The position numbers were made by a program, and so were the translations under genes. A stretch of DNA of 64,000 bases. Origin: Tetragonia tetragonoides. Lineage: Eukaryota > Streptophyta > Magnoliopsida > Caryophyllales > Aizoaceae. The notes below the pieces were generated by a model. The model searched no databases. It saw only the letters and a list, made by a program, of their open reading frames with translations, and had not been told where the DNA came from. Positions 49,719 to 60,985 of the stretch are shown here, piece after piece (the first letter of the stretch is position 1; each line of letters begins with the position of its first letter). Location of the stretch: NCBI GenBank assembly GCA_038025085.1, contig CM076139.1, forward strand, positions 47,906,807-47,970,806, in the 5' to 3' direction.

Positions 49719-50041
49719 GGGTGTATTCTTTTTGATGTAGAGTGTGTTCTTTAAGGTTGAACTGAACTGAATAGAATTGAATTCAACACCACCAAACTGA
49801 AAGTCTAAAATGAACATCACTGAACTGAATTGAACAGTGAACACTGCTTAATTGAACCAATGTATGTTCATGAACTAAACACCACTGAAATCAACATCAG
49901 TAAACTGATCTGAAAATCAGTGAAGACCTGGTAAGCTCTAAAGAACACACCCCCTAATTCAGTAATTTGTTCAGCTCAGTTCAATGATCTACCTTTTTCT
50001 CTCACATATTACTATTTTGTTCATTAAAAAAGAACACACGC
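49719..50041. mobile_element. PIF/Harbinger-like MITE with a second copy nested in it
   Basis: Outer ends GGGTGTATTC and GAACACACGC are flanked by TTA on both sides (49716-49718, 50042-50044). Inner ends AGTGTGTTCTTTAA and AAAGAACACACCCC (about 49740-49954) belong to the same family. Both carry gaactgaactgaa words, so one family member inserted next to the left end of another. Confidence 0.65.
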
Positions 50042-51012
50042 TTAGTGATCAGCATACACATAATTCATAGAGTTTTGATGCACTGCAGTCAGCACTGGTT
50101 ATAGAAATGTGAAACTAAAGGTCTGTTTATTTTTTATGGGAGAAACTAAAGGTAAGATGATTGAGGAGCTAATTGTTGAGATTATCCCACATAATCATGC
50201 AACTTCCCATGATCTACGGATTAATGGAATCCTTGTTTGAATTGGGTCCATTGGTGTCGGCAAAGATTGAAGTTTACAATATAAAACTGCATTAACCCCA
50301 CGGCCACTTGTACAAATTCTGGTCAGTAGGCTAAAAATTATGCCCCTTCAGACTGGGGTATTTGAAATGGAAGTTGTGAATTTCTCAGTTACTGTCAGGA
50401 GCTGTGAATTGCCTTCACAAGCTTCTGAATTTCTCAGTAATCTACTTTTTCTCACATATCATGCACATCATAAAGCACGCCATTCAGTTCAGTTTAGTGG
50501 AAAAGAGCACTCTTAACATATCATGCCATAAAGCTGTCATGCACGTCATCTTTGTTATTAACAAGCAAATCGCAATCACAGATTTCTGCAAATACTCTAA
50601 ACAATCTAGCAAAAGGGTAGTTTCCCTTGGGCATCAAGTACCCTAATATAGTAATATGTCATGTGAAGCCGCGAAACTGTTACCTCACAGAGAATTGCCA
50701 GATTAATCTACTCATCTAACTTACTTATCGGCTATCGCAAGTAATCACAAATTTTGCCAGATTCAAATCAAAAAACGATCAAAAGAACTTCAGAACAGCA
50801 CCTGATCTTGCTGCTAGCGCGACTCGCCTTTTAGCAGCAGTTACACAAGTTTATCTCGCAGTAACAACCTATCTCCGTAATAATTGTGGGAAATGATTGA
50901 TGAGTTGCAGATGTACAGCAATAGCGTATCTCACTGAGGACCGAGCTAGCTACAGCTCGGTCAAGGCCTCAAGGGAACTAGAAATCCAGGATGTCACGTA
51001 GGCTTCCGAAAT

Positions 51013-51099
51013 ACCATATGATCCTGCAAGGGACCAAACACTACATGATCCCCCTGCACAGGACCAAACACCATATGATCCCCCTGCACGGGACCAAAC
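51013..51099. repeat. 30-bp tandem repeat, three copies
   Basis: Copies at 51013-51039 (27 bp), 51040-51069 and 51070-51099, each like accatatgatccccctgcac followed by gggaccaaac. Confidence 0.92.
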
Positions 51100-52135
51100 T
51101 GAATAAATGCTGTCTCATCTCAATTATGCATATTTCAGAATTCCAAGAAAGAGGCCCAAATTACAACAAGATTCAACCAACATGAGGAGATAGACCTGAA
51201 GCATAATCAAGCTAACAAATTTAACAGCTAAGCCACCAAATCTTTATTTATGGATCAACAGCAAGTGCCAATCATCTTGAATGAACAGACAAATGAGGAC
51301 CATGACTCTCTGTCTCTCTGACAAGCAGAAAAATGAGGACCTTGACAATGTACTTTTAAAACGTAATAAATTCTCTGCATTTACTATCTATAAAGAAATA
51401 AAATCTTGCTTCTCGTCAGAGTGAGCATGTCCACAAATGGTTCCAAAATAATAACCAAAAAAATAATAATAATAATTCAAGGATTGGTGTACGATAATCC
51501 ATTTTAGCCAAAACTACAAGAGACTTCACTGCCAAAGTGACACTTACTGAAATTCAAGGCGTTTCGATCACTAGGACATGATATAGTAGTCCTTTTACAA
51601 TTGAAAGCTATAAAGTACAACGCTATCCACTGACAGCAAATGATGATTAGAACATACAGTTAGAGTCCCAGTTCCCAGGTCCACATTCACCCAGCATAGC
51701 TATCCAGTAATAACTGTTCTCTTGATTGTTGAGGCTCACCAAGCAAGTAACATGCTTGTATATTCGGTCCGCGACTAAGAAAGTAGAGCTTGGTAAGCTG
51801 TTGAGCGCACAAAGTATGCTAGTAAGTTCTCTAAGTGTGGATAAAAGAGAGAAAGTCGTCACCGTTCAAGAACTTCTATATGTGCCAGAAAGGTAGCTCG
51901 GAATCTGTTGCAGCACTACATATATAATTGTATTCACAGGTGCTGCAGTGAGCATATCTACATATTGCTGCACCTCATCAAACAGTAAGAGGCGAAGGAA
52001 GCATACATATTTACATTAATCAATAAGAGCTTTTGAATCTCTTTTCGAACATCAACAAATAATAGTAGCATTATGTACAAACACTGCTCACAAATGGGAA
52101 AGTAATTGATATCTCGCGTCCACCTATTGCTTAGC

Positions 52136-55100
52136 CTAGCTCGGCCTACCATCAGTTTTGGGAAAACGCACATATTCCAGCTGGGACATCTCCCCTCCAT
52201 TATTGTGATCAAAACGGCACCTGTAAAAACTGATTGACAAGAAAAGGTGAGCAAACAAAAATATAAAAGAGATGTGAAAGAACAGAAGAGGGAGTATAGA
52301 AACACATTCATCTTCCAACTTGTGCATGAGTAAAGCCAAACATGGTGAGATAACTAATTCGACCACATGACAGGGCAGGTCATGACCTCCATTGATTTTG
52401 TACACCAAAGCGTGTACCTTTCATTCCAAAAGACCACCTAAACTAATGAGAATTAAAAGTGAGCTCAGGGACATCGAATAGCTCATTCCCTATCTAATTT
52501 TTCTAAAACTAAATTGGCGCGTTATCTTCACATGGACTCCGTAATGTGAAAGACAATAACAGGACATGCTAACTAGAAGGTGAGCAGAGCCGCCTCCATA
52601 CTTGAAAACAAAACGTGACCTCAAAGGCAATATCAGTGGTGATATCTTCCTTTAGAACGATGGAAGTGGAGGTGGAAATCACCAAAAGGGGGGGGGGGGG
52701 GGAGCAGGAGAGGCAACAATATGGTCATCATATCTGGGGGCAGGATGAATCAAAATTTTGACGACAGTAGGACACTCGGTACCTTCCCGTCAGTAAAGTC
52801 AAATATATATACAAAACAGTAAGCAATAAAAATCTTAAGGAGATAAGCAAACTTGTTAACTACAATCACCTCCTAAAGAAGGATAGACTAGCAAAGTGCA
52901 TCAGACATGGTTTGGCGTTCACCAAAGAGTCAAAGTCAAAAAGAGGGAAAATACAGGGGAGATGTTAAAGAGTGAGCTTATTTCTTTTTGTATGCAGACA
53001 AATACACCAACTAGTCTACAAAGACTGCCGGAACCTCCATAGCTGTCATATCTGCGCTGCTAAGTTGTGAACCTCCTTATCTTGCTTACTATGTTTTGTT
53101 ATACTTGTTTGTACTAAAAAAAAAAAACACTAATCATGCTGATTACTGTTTTATAACTGTCAGTATTTTCAATTGAGTAACACTTACATAGACAGTAACA
53201 CTGATATTTAACATATATGGAGGCCTACCTTCCATCCAGCCCAACCACTACGACAGTGTTGTGTGATCCAAATGCAACAATGCATCGGGTATTTTCAGGC
53301 AAGTGATACCGTGCAAATGACCATTCTGAACTAAAATACTTTGGCAGCACTCCTGTCAAAGAGAACAAACAGGAATCGTTGAGATGTCAATCAGGGTCAC
53401 CATTTAACAATATCTCCAACTGAGATCTTGGTAATCTAAAATTAACTTCAAAAACCAAACAAGCTCAGAAGCATAAATGACGGGAATAAAGAAGTAAATT
53501 AAACATAGGTATCTGAAAAAATTGGTGAATAAGTTAAGTTTCCCTGTTACACACTTTTTTGCACCTCACGAGGTTGAGGGTTCCTATTGGCCACACACAA
53601 ACACCACCCCCAAAAAAAAATAGCAAGCTTCTTCAGAAGATGAGGCAAGCTAACCAATTTTTGGATTTTATTGGACCAGCTGCCCTTCCCCCCCCCCCGG
53701 GGACGTGAATACATGTCTATAATATTGTGAACATAAATCAGAAGTTTCATTGGAGAACCAGGGACAAGCTTTTCCTTACCCTTCACAAAAGGTAATGATA
53801 GACTAGGATTAGTGCCAGCATACTGAGCAATGAGGGGTTCCAGAGAAGATGAAGAATTTTGATGCAGCAACCCTGGAGTAGAACTGGGACGAGTTGAATC
53901 ATCTCTCCCTGCTACTCGGACTCTAAGACTGAATATATGAATAGTACCTCTATCACTCGACACAGCCAACCATTGAACATTTGGAGAAAAAGCAATATTG
54001 TATATATCTGCCTTGTCCGTCCCTCTACGAACCTAAAGAGAAAGTGCAAGACATTTAGAGCTGGCACCAAGATCATCATAATAGGATAACACTAACACAA
54101 TAAAAAGCAAACAGGAAGAAGAAAATGCATAAATTGGCCTACTCATATATACCTAAGAGCTGGGGCATGCATGCACACACATTATCAGAAAAGGGTTATG
54201 TTATTATGTGGCATGGAAGCACTCAACCCCTCCACCCACCAAAAAAATGAAAAGAAAAACCCAACCAAGACATAACTACCAAAGGAGGAATACATGGGCT
54301 TCAAGTTAACTTTCCCTTTAAGAGAGCTTAACATTTCATTATTTCAACAGCAAAGTCGTCAACTAGTGTTTGTTTAAAGACAGAGCTGTACAAGTATCTA
54401 CCTCTTGCAAACAGGTACCATCCATTGTGTTAAAGACTCTTACAAGAGTCCCCTTAGTACTAGCAGTTGCAAGGAGCAGCCCATCCATCGTCAAAGTGAA
54501 GCATGCCAGGTGAGATTCATGGGCATTTATGATCTTTGTCATATGCAACCCGAAATGTTCAACCCTGACCTCCCCTCTACGACGACCTGGGCAAGCCAGG
54601 ACAGACGTATTTGCATGGTGCGAGAGACAACACAGTCCCCTGGGATTTGATACCGTCTCAATCTGATGAAGCAGCTTCAGATCCAAGAAGTTATAAACAT
54701 AAATCTTGTGCTCTAAAACAACAACGATGCGGTCCCTTCTCAACCTCACTCCACGCACCTCTGACCTAAATGAGAACTCACCAATGCACCGACTCTGATG
54801 ATCATCCCATATCATAACTTTGTTCGGAGAGTACTGGGAATCAATCCCACCACCAACTAGTGCCAAAATGTTACACCGGAAGAGCATCTCAACAATTCCA
54901 AAACCCCCATTTTTCAGATCCCTCCGAAAAGTTTCCTTGAAAGGATCACAGCTATAAATCCGAAAACCCCGACTTGTACCTGCTGCAAAACAACTGTAAT
55001 CCTGATTCCAGGAGACACTTAGCAACTCCGTATCATCAGCATCATTGTTCTGAGGTTCAGAATGGCCAAAAGGATTAGTGGTTCCCGAATTTGTGAACTC

Positions 55101-55160
55101 GTAGGCTCCAAACCTTGATGGAGGGACAAACCCTTGAGATGTCGAAACAGTTGAACTCAT
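52136..55160 (-). CDS. ATG18: ATG18/WIPI-type autophagy PROPPIN
   Basis: Four coding exons on the minus strand: 55160-54402, 54032-53780, 53352-53229 and 52220-52136, all GT-AG; 1221 nt, 406 aa. The WD40 beta-propeller opens with [22 protein letters not shown] and includes [41 protein letters not shown] and [12 protein letters not shown]. The RRG lipid-binding motif is at residues 255-257 ([12 protein letters not shown]), where PtdIns3P is held. The C-terminal blade has [15 protein letters not shown] and [13 protein letters not shown]18 proteins bind PtdIns3P on the growing autophagosome, with ATG2. The N-terminus suggests the ATG18C/D subgroup. A non-coding first exon (about 56090-55849) and a 5' UTR intron (55848-55224) precede the ATG. 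An in-frame upstream ATG at 55244 lies in intron sequence and is rejected. Introns carry G17 and C-rich runs but no coding damage. Confidence 0.94.
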
Positions 55161-55223
55161 TGGCTCAGCAGATACAGTCGTCAGCAGGCAACGAAATCCA
55201 AATACCCATAATAAATAACAACA

Positions 55224-56090
55224 CTGAGAACAAGAAACAATCAAGGTTTGAGATTCAATTACAGAAACATGGAACCTAATAAGTACACAAAATCAACACC
55301 CGACTCTGTCAGCACACTTGGACTCTGAACCAAATAACACCAACAGTTCACAAAGCATTCATAGTAAACTACAACAGTTGACTGCATAAACTCATTATTC
55401 TTCTGTTCTTTCCCTTTCCCTCTCATTTTTTCTTTTTCTCTTTTTGGTTTTTGTCTTTTCAGTAGATATATTCATTTCAGGCAACAAGTCATTGAAAATC
55501 ACACAACAAATACGACCATTTTGAGATTACCACATCAATATGAGACTTAGCAAACTTAACAGTTGCGAAATAATCAAATGTTCCCCAGAAACAAGCAACA
55601 TAGCTCTGAAATTGACATAACTTCAACAGCTCAATTTACTCCCATGATATAGTCATTGCAATTCTACTAAATATAGTATGTATGAAGATACAGTTGCTTT
55701 CAATTATAGAACATAAGGCAATTGCACAATGAAAATCGAAACTTTAATTGATTACCAGGATTACAAATACCAAATCAAGATAAATTTGTGAAACTGAGGC
55801 ATGAACCCTAATAAAACAAAAGAGAAATTTGGGCACAGAATATTTACCTGATTTGATGTGGGAAATTCATAAAATTGCCAGGATCCAAGGAAATAGTGAT
55901 CTGAGAGAGAAATAAATAGCAGAATTATAAGAATTTGAATATTGAATATTGAATAATTAAAAATTTCGTGTACTTCAATCTCGTTCTGTTTTACTATGTC
56001 TTTAGCCCTCTTCTTGTTCCCGGTTGAATGGAGAGTTTCAAAGGAGAGAGAGAACACCGCCCACGACCAGGAGACTCCTTCGTACAGAAC
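55224..56090 (-). other. ATG18 5' UTR exon and leader intron
   Basis: On the minus strand a donor follows cacatcaaatcag at 55848 (GTAAATATT), and an acceptor ttgttctcag ends at 55224, 63 bases before the ATG. The exon upstream (to about 56090) lacks a coding frame joined to the protein. Leader introns are common in plant ATG18 genes. The transcription start is not determined. Confidence 0.6.
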
Positions 56091-56249
56091 CATTCACGTT
56101 GTGACACGTATCTCTATTATTTTGTTTATCAAAAGACTTGAAACTTTTTTTTTTTTAAATTATCCTAATTCTCACCCAAAAAATTATCCTATTTTCCAAA
56201 ATGAGAAGGGTTTGATTCCACATTAGGGATGGCAATGGATCGTAAAGAG

Positions 56250-57731
56250 TGCCTAAGTTACTCTAGAGGGGGGTGAATAGAGTGACTCCAATTTCTCGCG
56301 TTTTATGACTTTGAGAACAACGTAGAGAACAACGTAGAGAACAACGTTGAGAACAACGTTATGGACATTGTTCCTATGCAGTGAACTGAACAGAAAGTAA
56401 AATACTAAATGTGAATAACACAAGGCTTTTTTCACGTAGAAAACCTCCTAAGTTGAATAGAAGTAAAAACTACGATCCAGTTACTTGGGATTTTGTCACG
56501 CTATTTCTCTTATAACCAGAGCCAAAACAGGATATGTTACGGTACCCTAACAACACCACACATCGTTAATGATGTGTTGCCAATCCCTCCAAGCCACACA
56601 CTGACTTGAGGGAAAACTCTACGCTTGTTACTAAGCTAGATCTATTACAAATTTCCATATTGTTTGTCCTATAACACGCTTCAATACTAAGCAAAATAAT
56701 ACCACAGAAAACCTATTATGCAATGACCAATCTAAGCAAGACTCAAACTGACCAGGACAGGGAACAGAGTTCAATGTTGTTCTTCTGAGTACCGGACGTA
56801 TCTGGTTTGGACGATTTAATACTTTGCACAAATGATTCTGATCTCAATAATGCACGCAAAGCTTAACCCTACAACTGAGCCTATCAGGCGCCTTATATAG
56901 GCAACCTTGAAGCTCAGTCCAATTAGGTTAAATCTCTTCAGAATATAAAAGATAATATTACCAAAAGATAGGATAGAGTTTAAGTAAATATCAAAGACCT
57001 TTCCTTAACTCAACCTATATCATTAAAACCGTCCAAATACCTTAACAGAAAATCTTGGCCAACTAGCAAGTGATTTATCAGAATATAATCTCTAAAAGAT
57101 AATTAGAAATATCCCAAAAGATAATTCACTTACATAAACAATATAAACCTTGGCCATTAAGTAAAATACTTTTCCAAGATAATATCTTTCAAAATAAAAT
57201 ACTTTTCGGTTAAAACATGATTTTACAATATTCATTTTTCCAAAATAATTTATATTTCTTCACAAGAATATGTGTGTGAAGATCTAAAAATATAATACAC
57301 CAATATTCATTAGAAATAATAAATACGTTATTATGCAAACTCGTCCAGATACACAGCTAGAAGGAACAGGGTCCAACTCGTTGTTCCCCTTTGGTTCCTT
57401 CAAGCTTCAGTGTTGGTCATAGAGAACAGGGTTCACAAGAATGCTCCCCTGTACTCATAGACGCATGCACTCAGTCCTACAACCTTGTTCCCTTGTCATG
57501 ATCAACTTAGACTCTTGCTAACTAGTCAAGCATAGTACATAAAGACTAATGACAAACGTACTTAACTACATTACATTGTCTTCATGTCTTGTGAGGATCC
57601 AAGCATCTTCATGAGCAATCATGCTTTGAGCATTACAACTTCTTGCATCTTTAAGTAAATCTGCCATCATAGTTAGTTCAGACAAAGATAAGGGCACTAT
57701 GTTTGTTGTCATCAAAACCAGGAACCCAACA
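56250..57731 (-). repeat. 3' LTR of the sirevirus-like element
   Basis: Read on the minus strand it starts TGTTGGGTTCCTGG at 57731, right after the polypurine tract, and by best guess ends ...TTAGGCA at 56250. At about 1.48 kb it has Copia-type TG...CA tips. The other LTR is outside the window, so the outer edge is not verified. Confidence 0.7.
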
Positions 57732-57746
57732 AATTTCCCCTTTTTG
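57732..57746 (-). other. Polypurine tract of the sirevirus-like element
   Basis: On the minus strand aaaaaggggaaatt lies immediately before the LTR, the expected plus-strand primer site. Confidence 0.75.
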
Positions 57747-58456
57747 ATGATGACAAACTAGTGTGCTTATCTGAGCTAGATACCAATCATAATAAATCCA
57801 AAACTAACTCAAGCGCTTACCTTAACTTACCATTCTTGTGAACCAACCAGAAGAACCAGGGTAAGTAGGAACAGGGTTCACAATTTCATCTTCAAGAACA
57901 TCAGCTTAACATTATCACTAATCACATTGAGACTTTTGCAGAGAAAAACTTTGCAATCAGAGTTGCAACTTCAAGGCTTTAGAGAATCAGAGTAGGCAGA
58001 AGAAACACAATTTCAAACCAGAAACCATTAGAGCAGAAATCTAAAATTTGTGTGTTGCCCATCCATAGTGAATAGGTTAACAAGGTAGGAGAATTAAACT
58101 AGACTAAACCTAAACATGATCATATCAAATTTAACTATAAGCACACCACTCTTCCCCCTTTTAACATCATCAAAAAGTGTCATGGACATTTGTTAAACAT
58201 GCAATTAGATATAAGTTAAGCCAGAATTTAGCAAGTATGTCACACCATCACCTCCAGGGTTTAAGTGTATGCAAACAAATGCAAGAATTAGTAGCTCAAA
58301 CCTAGAAATCTATTGATATAGGCTATCCAGAAAATAGTCAAATCACATAAATCAAAAGGACCACATTTATATATCACAGTCACAAAAGGAAGACATTGTT
58401 ACAGCATAAACAACGCCTAGAGAGAAAAGAAAGAAAAGAAAAGAAGGAAAACATGC
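57747..58456. other. Non-coding 3' region of the sirevirus-like element
   Basis: About 700 bp between the env-like ORF and the polypurine tract. Extra purine runs on the minus strand (near 58150 and 58430) are seen, but no ORF. Confidence 0.55.
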
Positions 58457-60345
58457 TTAAACAATAGGGCGAGGAACAGGGTCTGATGGGTCATTGTTGT
58501 CAGCAGCAGTCTCGTCAGTTTCAACCTCAAACCCATCCCTCAACATCTTGACAAGCTCATCATGACTTCTTTGATGAGCCTGATCAGCCGTTGTCACTGC
58601 ATCAGTAAGATCAGCAACCCTCTGAGTCAAATCAACTTTCTTAGAGGTCACAACATTGAGCGTGGCCTCGACCATTTGCAGGGTAGTGAACATTGCAGCT
58701 CTACTAATGCTGGCCCCTTCCATAGAAACAGCCTTTGGGCCCTGTTCCCCCTCAGAATCAACCTTCTCTTCTTCCTCCTCCTCTTCTTGTTCCTCATCAA
58801 ACTTGAAGCCAGTTTGCTTCAAATACAGCTTACCCACCTCATTCACAGATGTAGGAGATGTCCCAGCAGAGAGTGGCACTCCAAAGTGCTTGAAGACCAA
58901 GGTAAGAGCATACCCATAAGGCAAGGAGTGAGTGATCTTCTTGGCACTGAGGACATAGGTTATATGGTGAATCATGACAGCAGGAAGATTCACCTTCTCT
59001 CTCCTCTCAACTAGGTCCATTAAGCTCATGTCATATGCTGAGAAAACTCCCTGGCTTCCTCTCTAGGGACCAGGGTCCTAAACACAAGTGCAAAGTGCAA
59101 CTTGTGCATAGGAACAAGGTCCACAGCCTTGACCCTTTTAGCCTCACCCTCCTCCATATTCCGGGTATACTTTCTCACAATTGCTATAGGGTCAAGCCCA
59201 TCATATTCAGGCCAGACACCACCCCTAGCCCATTCAGAAAAGCCTTCATAGGAGATCCCTAGGATTTTCCCTAAATCAGAAGCATCGAAATGAAAGGGAA
59301 ACCTATACACCTCACTTCTGACCGCTCCATTCTTCACCGAACAATTCAAATAGAACTGTTTGAACTCAACATAATGAAAAGTAGTCCTAGTGGTCAAATA
59401 AGTACCCCACCTTTGAGACAGGACATTCGTGACAAATTCCCCTACCCCATTATCCTTCATCCAGTCAAGACACCAAATTTTGCCTGGCATGCACCTTCTT
59501 GACAAGATTTGAGCAGTCTTGGCGTCAATCTCATCCTGGCTCATCTTCTTCTTCTTGCCAGTGTTGCCAGCAGAGGTAGAGGCAAAGGGCATAGATATTA
59601 AGGACTTCTTCCTTTCTACAGGGCGGGAAGAAGCCTCAGCAACCTCTGGCAGGGGTGTCTCAGAGGGTGTGTCCAAGACTTTTTCAGCCATTGTCTTCCT
59701 CTTTTTGGTGGGTGGAGCAGAAGAGACAAAGGTTGTGACAGGGTCCTTTAGAGGTAGAACCTGTTTCTTTGAAGACCCAACAGTGGACTTCTCGGATTTC
59801 TTGGGACCAGCTGTGGAAACAGGTGATTCCACAGCAGGTCCTTGTTCCCCCTGAGGAGCAGCGCTCTCTGTTTCAGGCTTCTCTCCTCCCTCACTCTCCT
59901 TTTTCTCTCCTTCAGACTCTCCTTTTGATTTCCCAGCACCCTCTTTCTTTTTCTTTCCATTCTCACCTTTCTCCTTCACGTATTTGGCCCCAATTGCAGC
60001 CCCTTCGTCCAAAATCGCATCAAACTCCTCAGCTAGCTCGGAGACGCTAGCTCGGTTGGAAGCACTTTTCTTGGGTTTTTTCTTGGTAGAAGAAACTGAG
60101 ATCCCTGTCTTTTCAGTATCATCCTTCCCCAGTGGCTCAGTGGTAGTGGGTTTAGGTGATGACGGTGGCGGTGGTTAGGAAGGACCAACAGGTCATGTTT
60201 TCTTACGAGCAAACATCTTGACAGGCATGTCAGGTGAGTTGACAGGGGTGGAGGATTTGATGGGAGTGGAAGAAGGTGATGTTTCAGCTGTCAATTTTTC
60301 AGGTAGGGACTTCTTTGACGCAGATGATCGAGTTCCCGTCACCAT
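58457..60345 (-). pseudogene. Env-like extra ORF of the sirevirus-like element, broken
   Basis: From ATG at 60345 the frame has a Ser/Pro/Lys-rich leader, then a Lys/Glu-rich segment (KGENGKKKKEGAGKSKGES), a globular part (MPGKIWCLDWMKDNGVGEF, RFPFHFDASDLGKILGISY, EGFSEWARGGVWPEYDG) like what is annotated in plants as a putative plant transposon protein domain, and a C-terminal acidic and coiled-coil stretch (EEQEEEEEEEK, then heptad-like LTQRVADLTDAVTTADQ). TGA near 60196 and TAA near 60177 interrupt the leader, and a frameshift near 59050 separates the last 190 codons. Sirevirus env-like proteins have no proven envelope function. No clear membrane helix was seen here, so the name is positional only. 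Confidence 0.72.
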
Positions 60346-60488
60346 TTTTATAGCCTGAGTTAGGGTTTAGAAGAACAGGAAAGAAACGAGAATTTAGGGA
60401 TTAGGTTTTGAATTAACGGGTAGAAAATTCAAAAACATGAGGAGAAGAGAAAGAGATCTGAGAGAGAAAGAATTAACGGGAAGAATTT

Positions 60489-60564
<76 letters not shown>

Positions 60565-60985
60565 AACGAGAAGAAGAGAGAATTTGGGAGCTGATTTTGG
60601 GATGTGATGATGAAGAACAACGGTCTCGCCCCTATTTATAAGGGATAGAGCTCAGCCGCCTCTAATTATTAGGAGAACGGACAAAATTAAATGCATCTAA
60701 TTTGCCCGTTTGGGAACAGTTTAGCTTGAGGCAGAGTGACTGAGGGAACAGGGTCCAAGTATTGGTCTTAAGGACTATATAACAACAGTTTTGAGGACAA
60801 TAAGGGATATATCAATAGACCAAAGTGAGTCCTTTAGTTCAGGTCATACAGTTATGCATTTTACTGCACGCGAGCTGGCATAGACATACAAAACTTTTAA
60901 AAGGCCACACAAATCACATATATACACACATAAAACATGTAGACACACTCTAGCCAATCATCGAGGGAACAGGATGCACATACAA
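60346..60985. other. Non-coding spacer between pol and the env-like ORF
   Basis: It contains the GA microsatellite and no coding frame. In sireviruses this interval is thought to hold the signals for expressing the extra ORF; nothing specific was recognised. Confidence 0.5.
60499..60560. repeat. (GA)n microsatellite
   Basis: An uninterrupted GA tract of about 62 bp in the leader region before the env-like ORF. Confidence 0.95.

Larger units (their letters stand above)
48074..52135. other. Spacer between methyltransferase and ATG18, MITE-rich
   Basis: No gene is supported over 4 kb. It holds MITEs at 48243-48555 and 49719-50041, agacagttcacag-type debris near 48770-48870, a hairpin gaccgagctagctacagctcggtc at 50940-50963 and a 30-bp tandem repeat at 51013-51099. 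The last few hundred bases before 52136 are probably the ATG18 3' UTR. Confidence 0.55.

Noticed and set aside
51013..51099. CRISPR-like array
   Set aside because: Adjacent tandem copies without spacers in plant DNA.
55158..55244. Upstream ATG extending ATG18 by 28 residues
   Set aside because: The extension crosses a leader-intron acceptor at 55224; the ATG at 55244 is intronic, and [10 protein letters not shown] is a family-like start.
58562..59014. 150-aa plus-strand ORF
   Set aside because: Antisense of the env-like ORF; the minus strand has the charged, low-complexity composition expected of the real one.
60429..60620. 63-aa minus-strand ORF with LS repeats
   Set aside because: Translation of the GA microsatellite; no coding signal.
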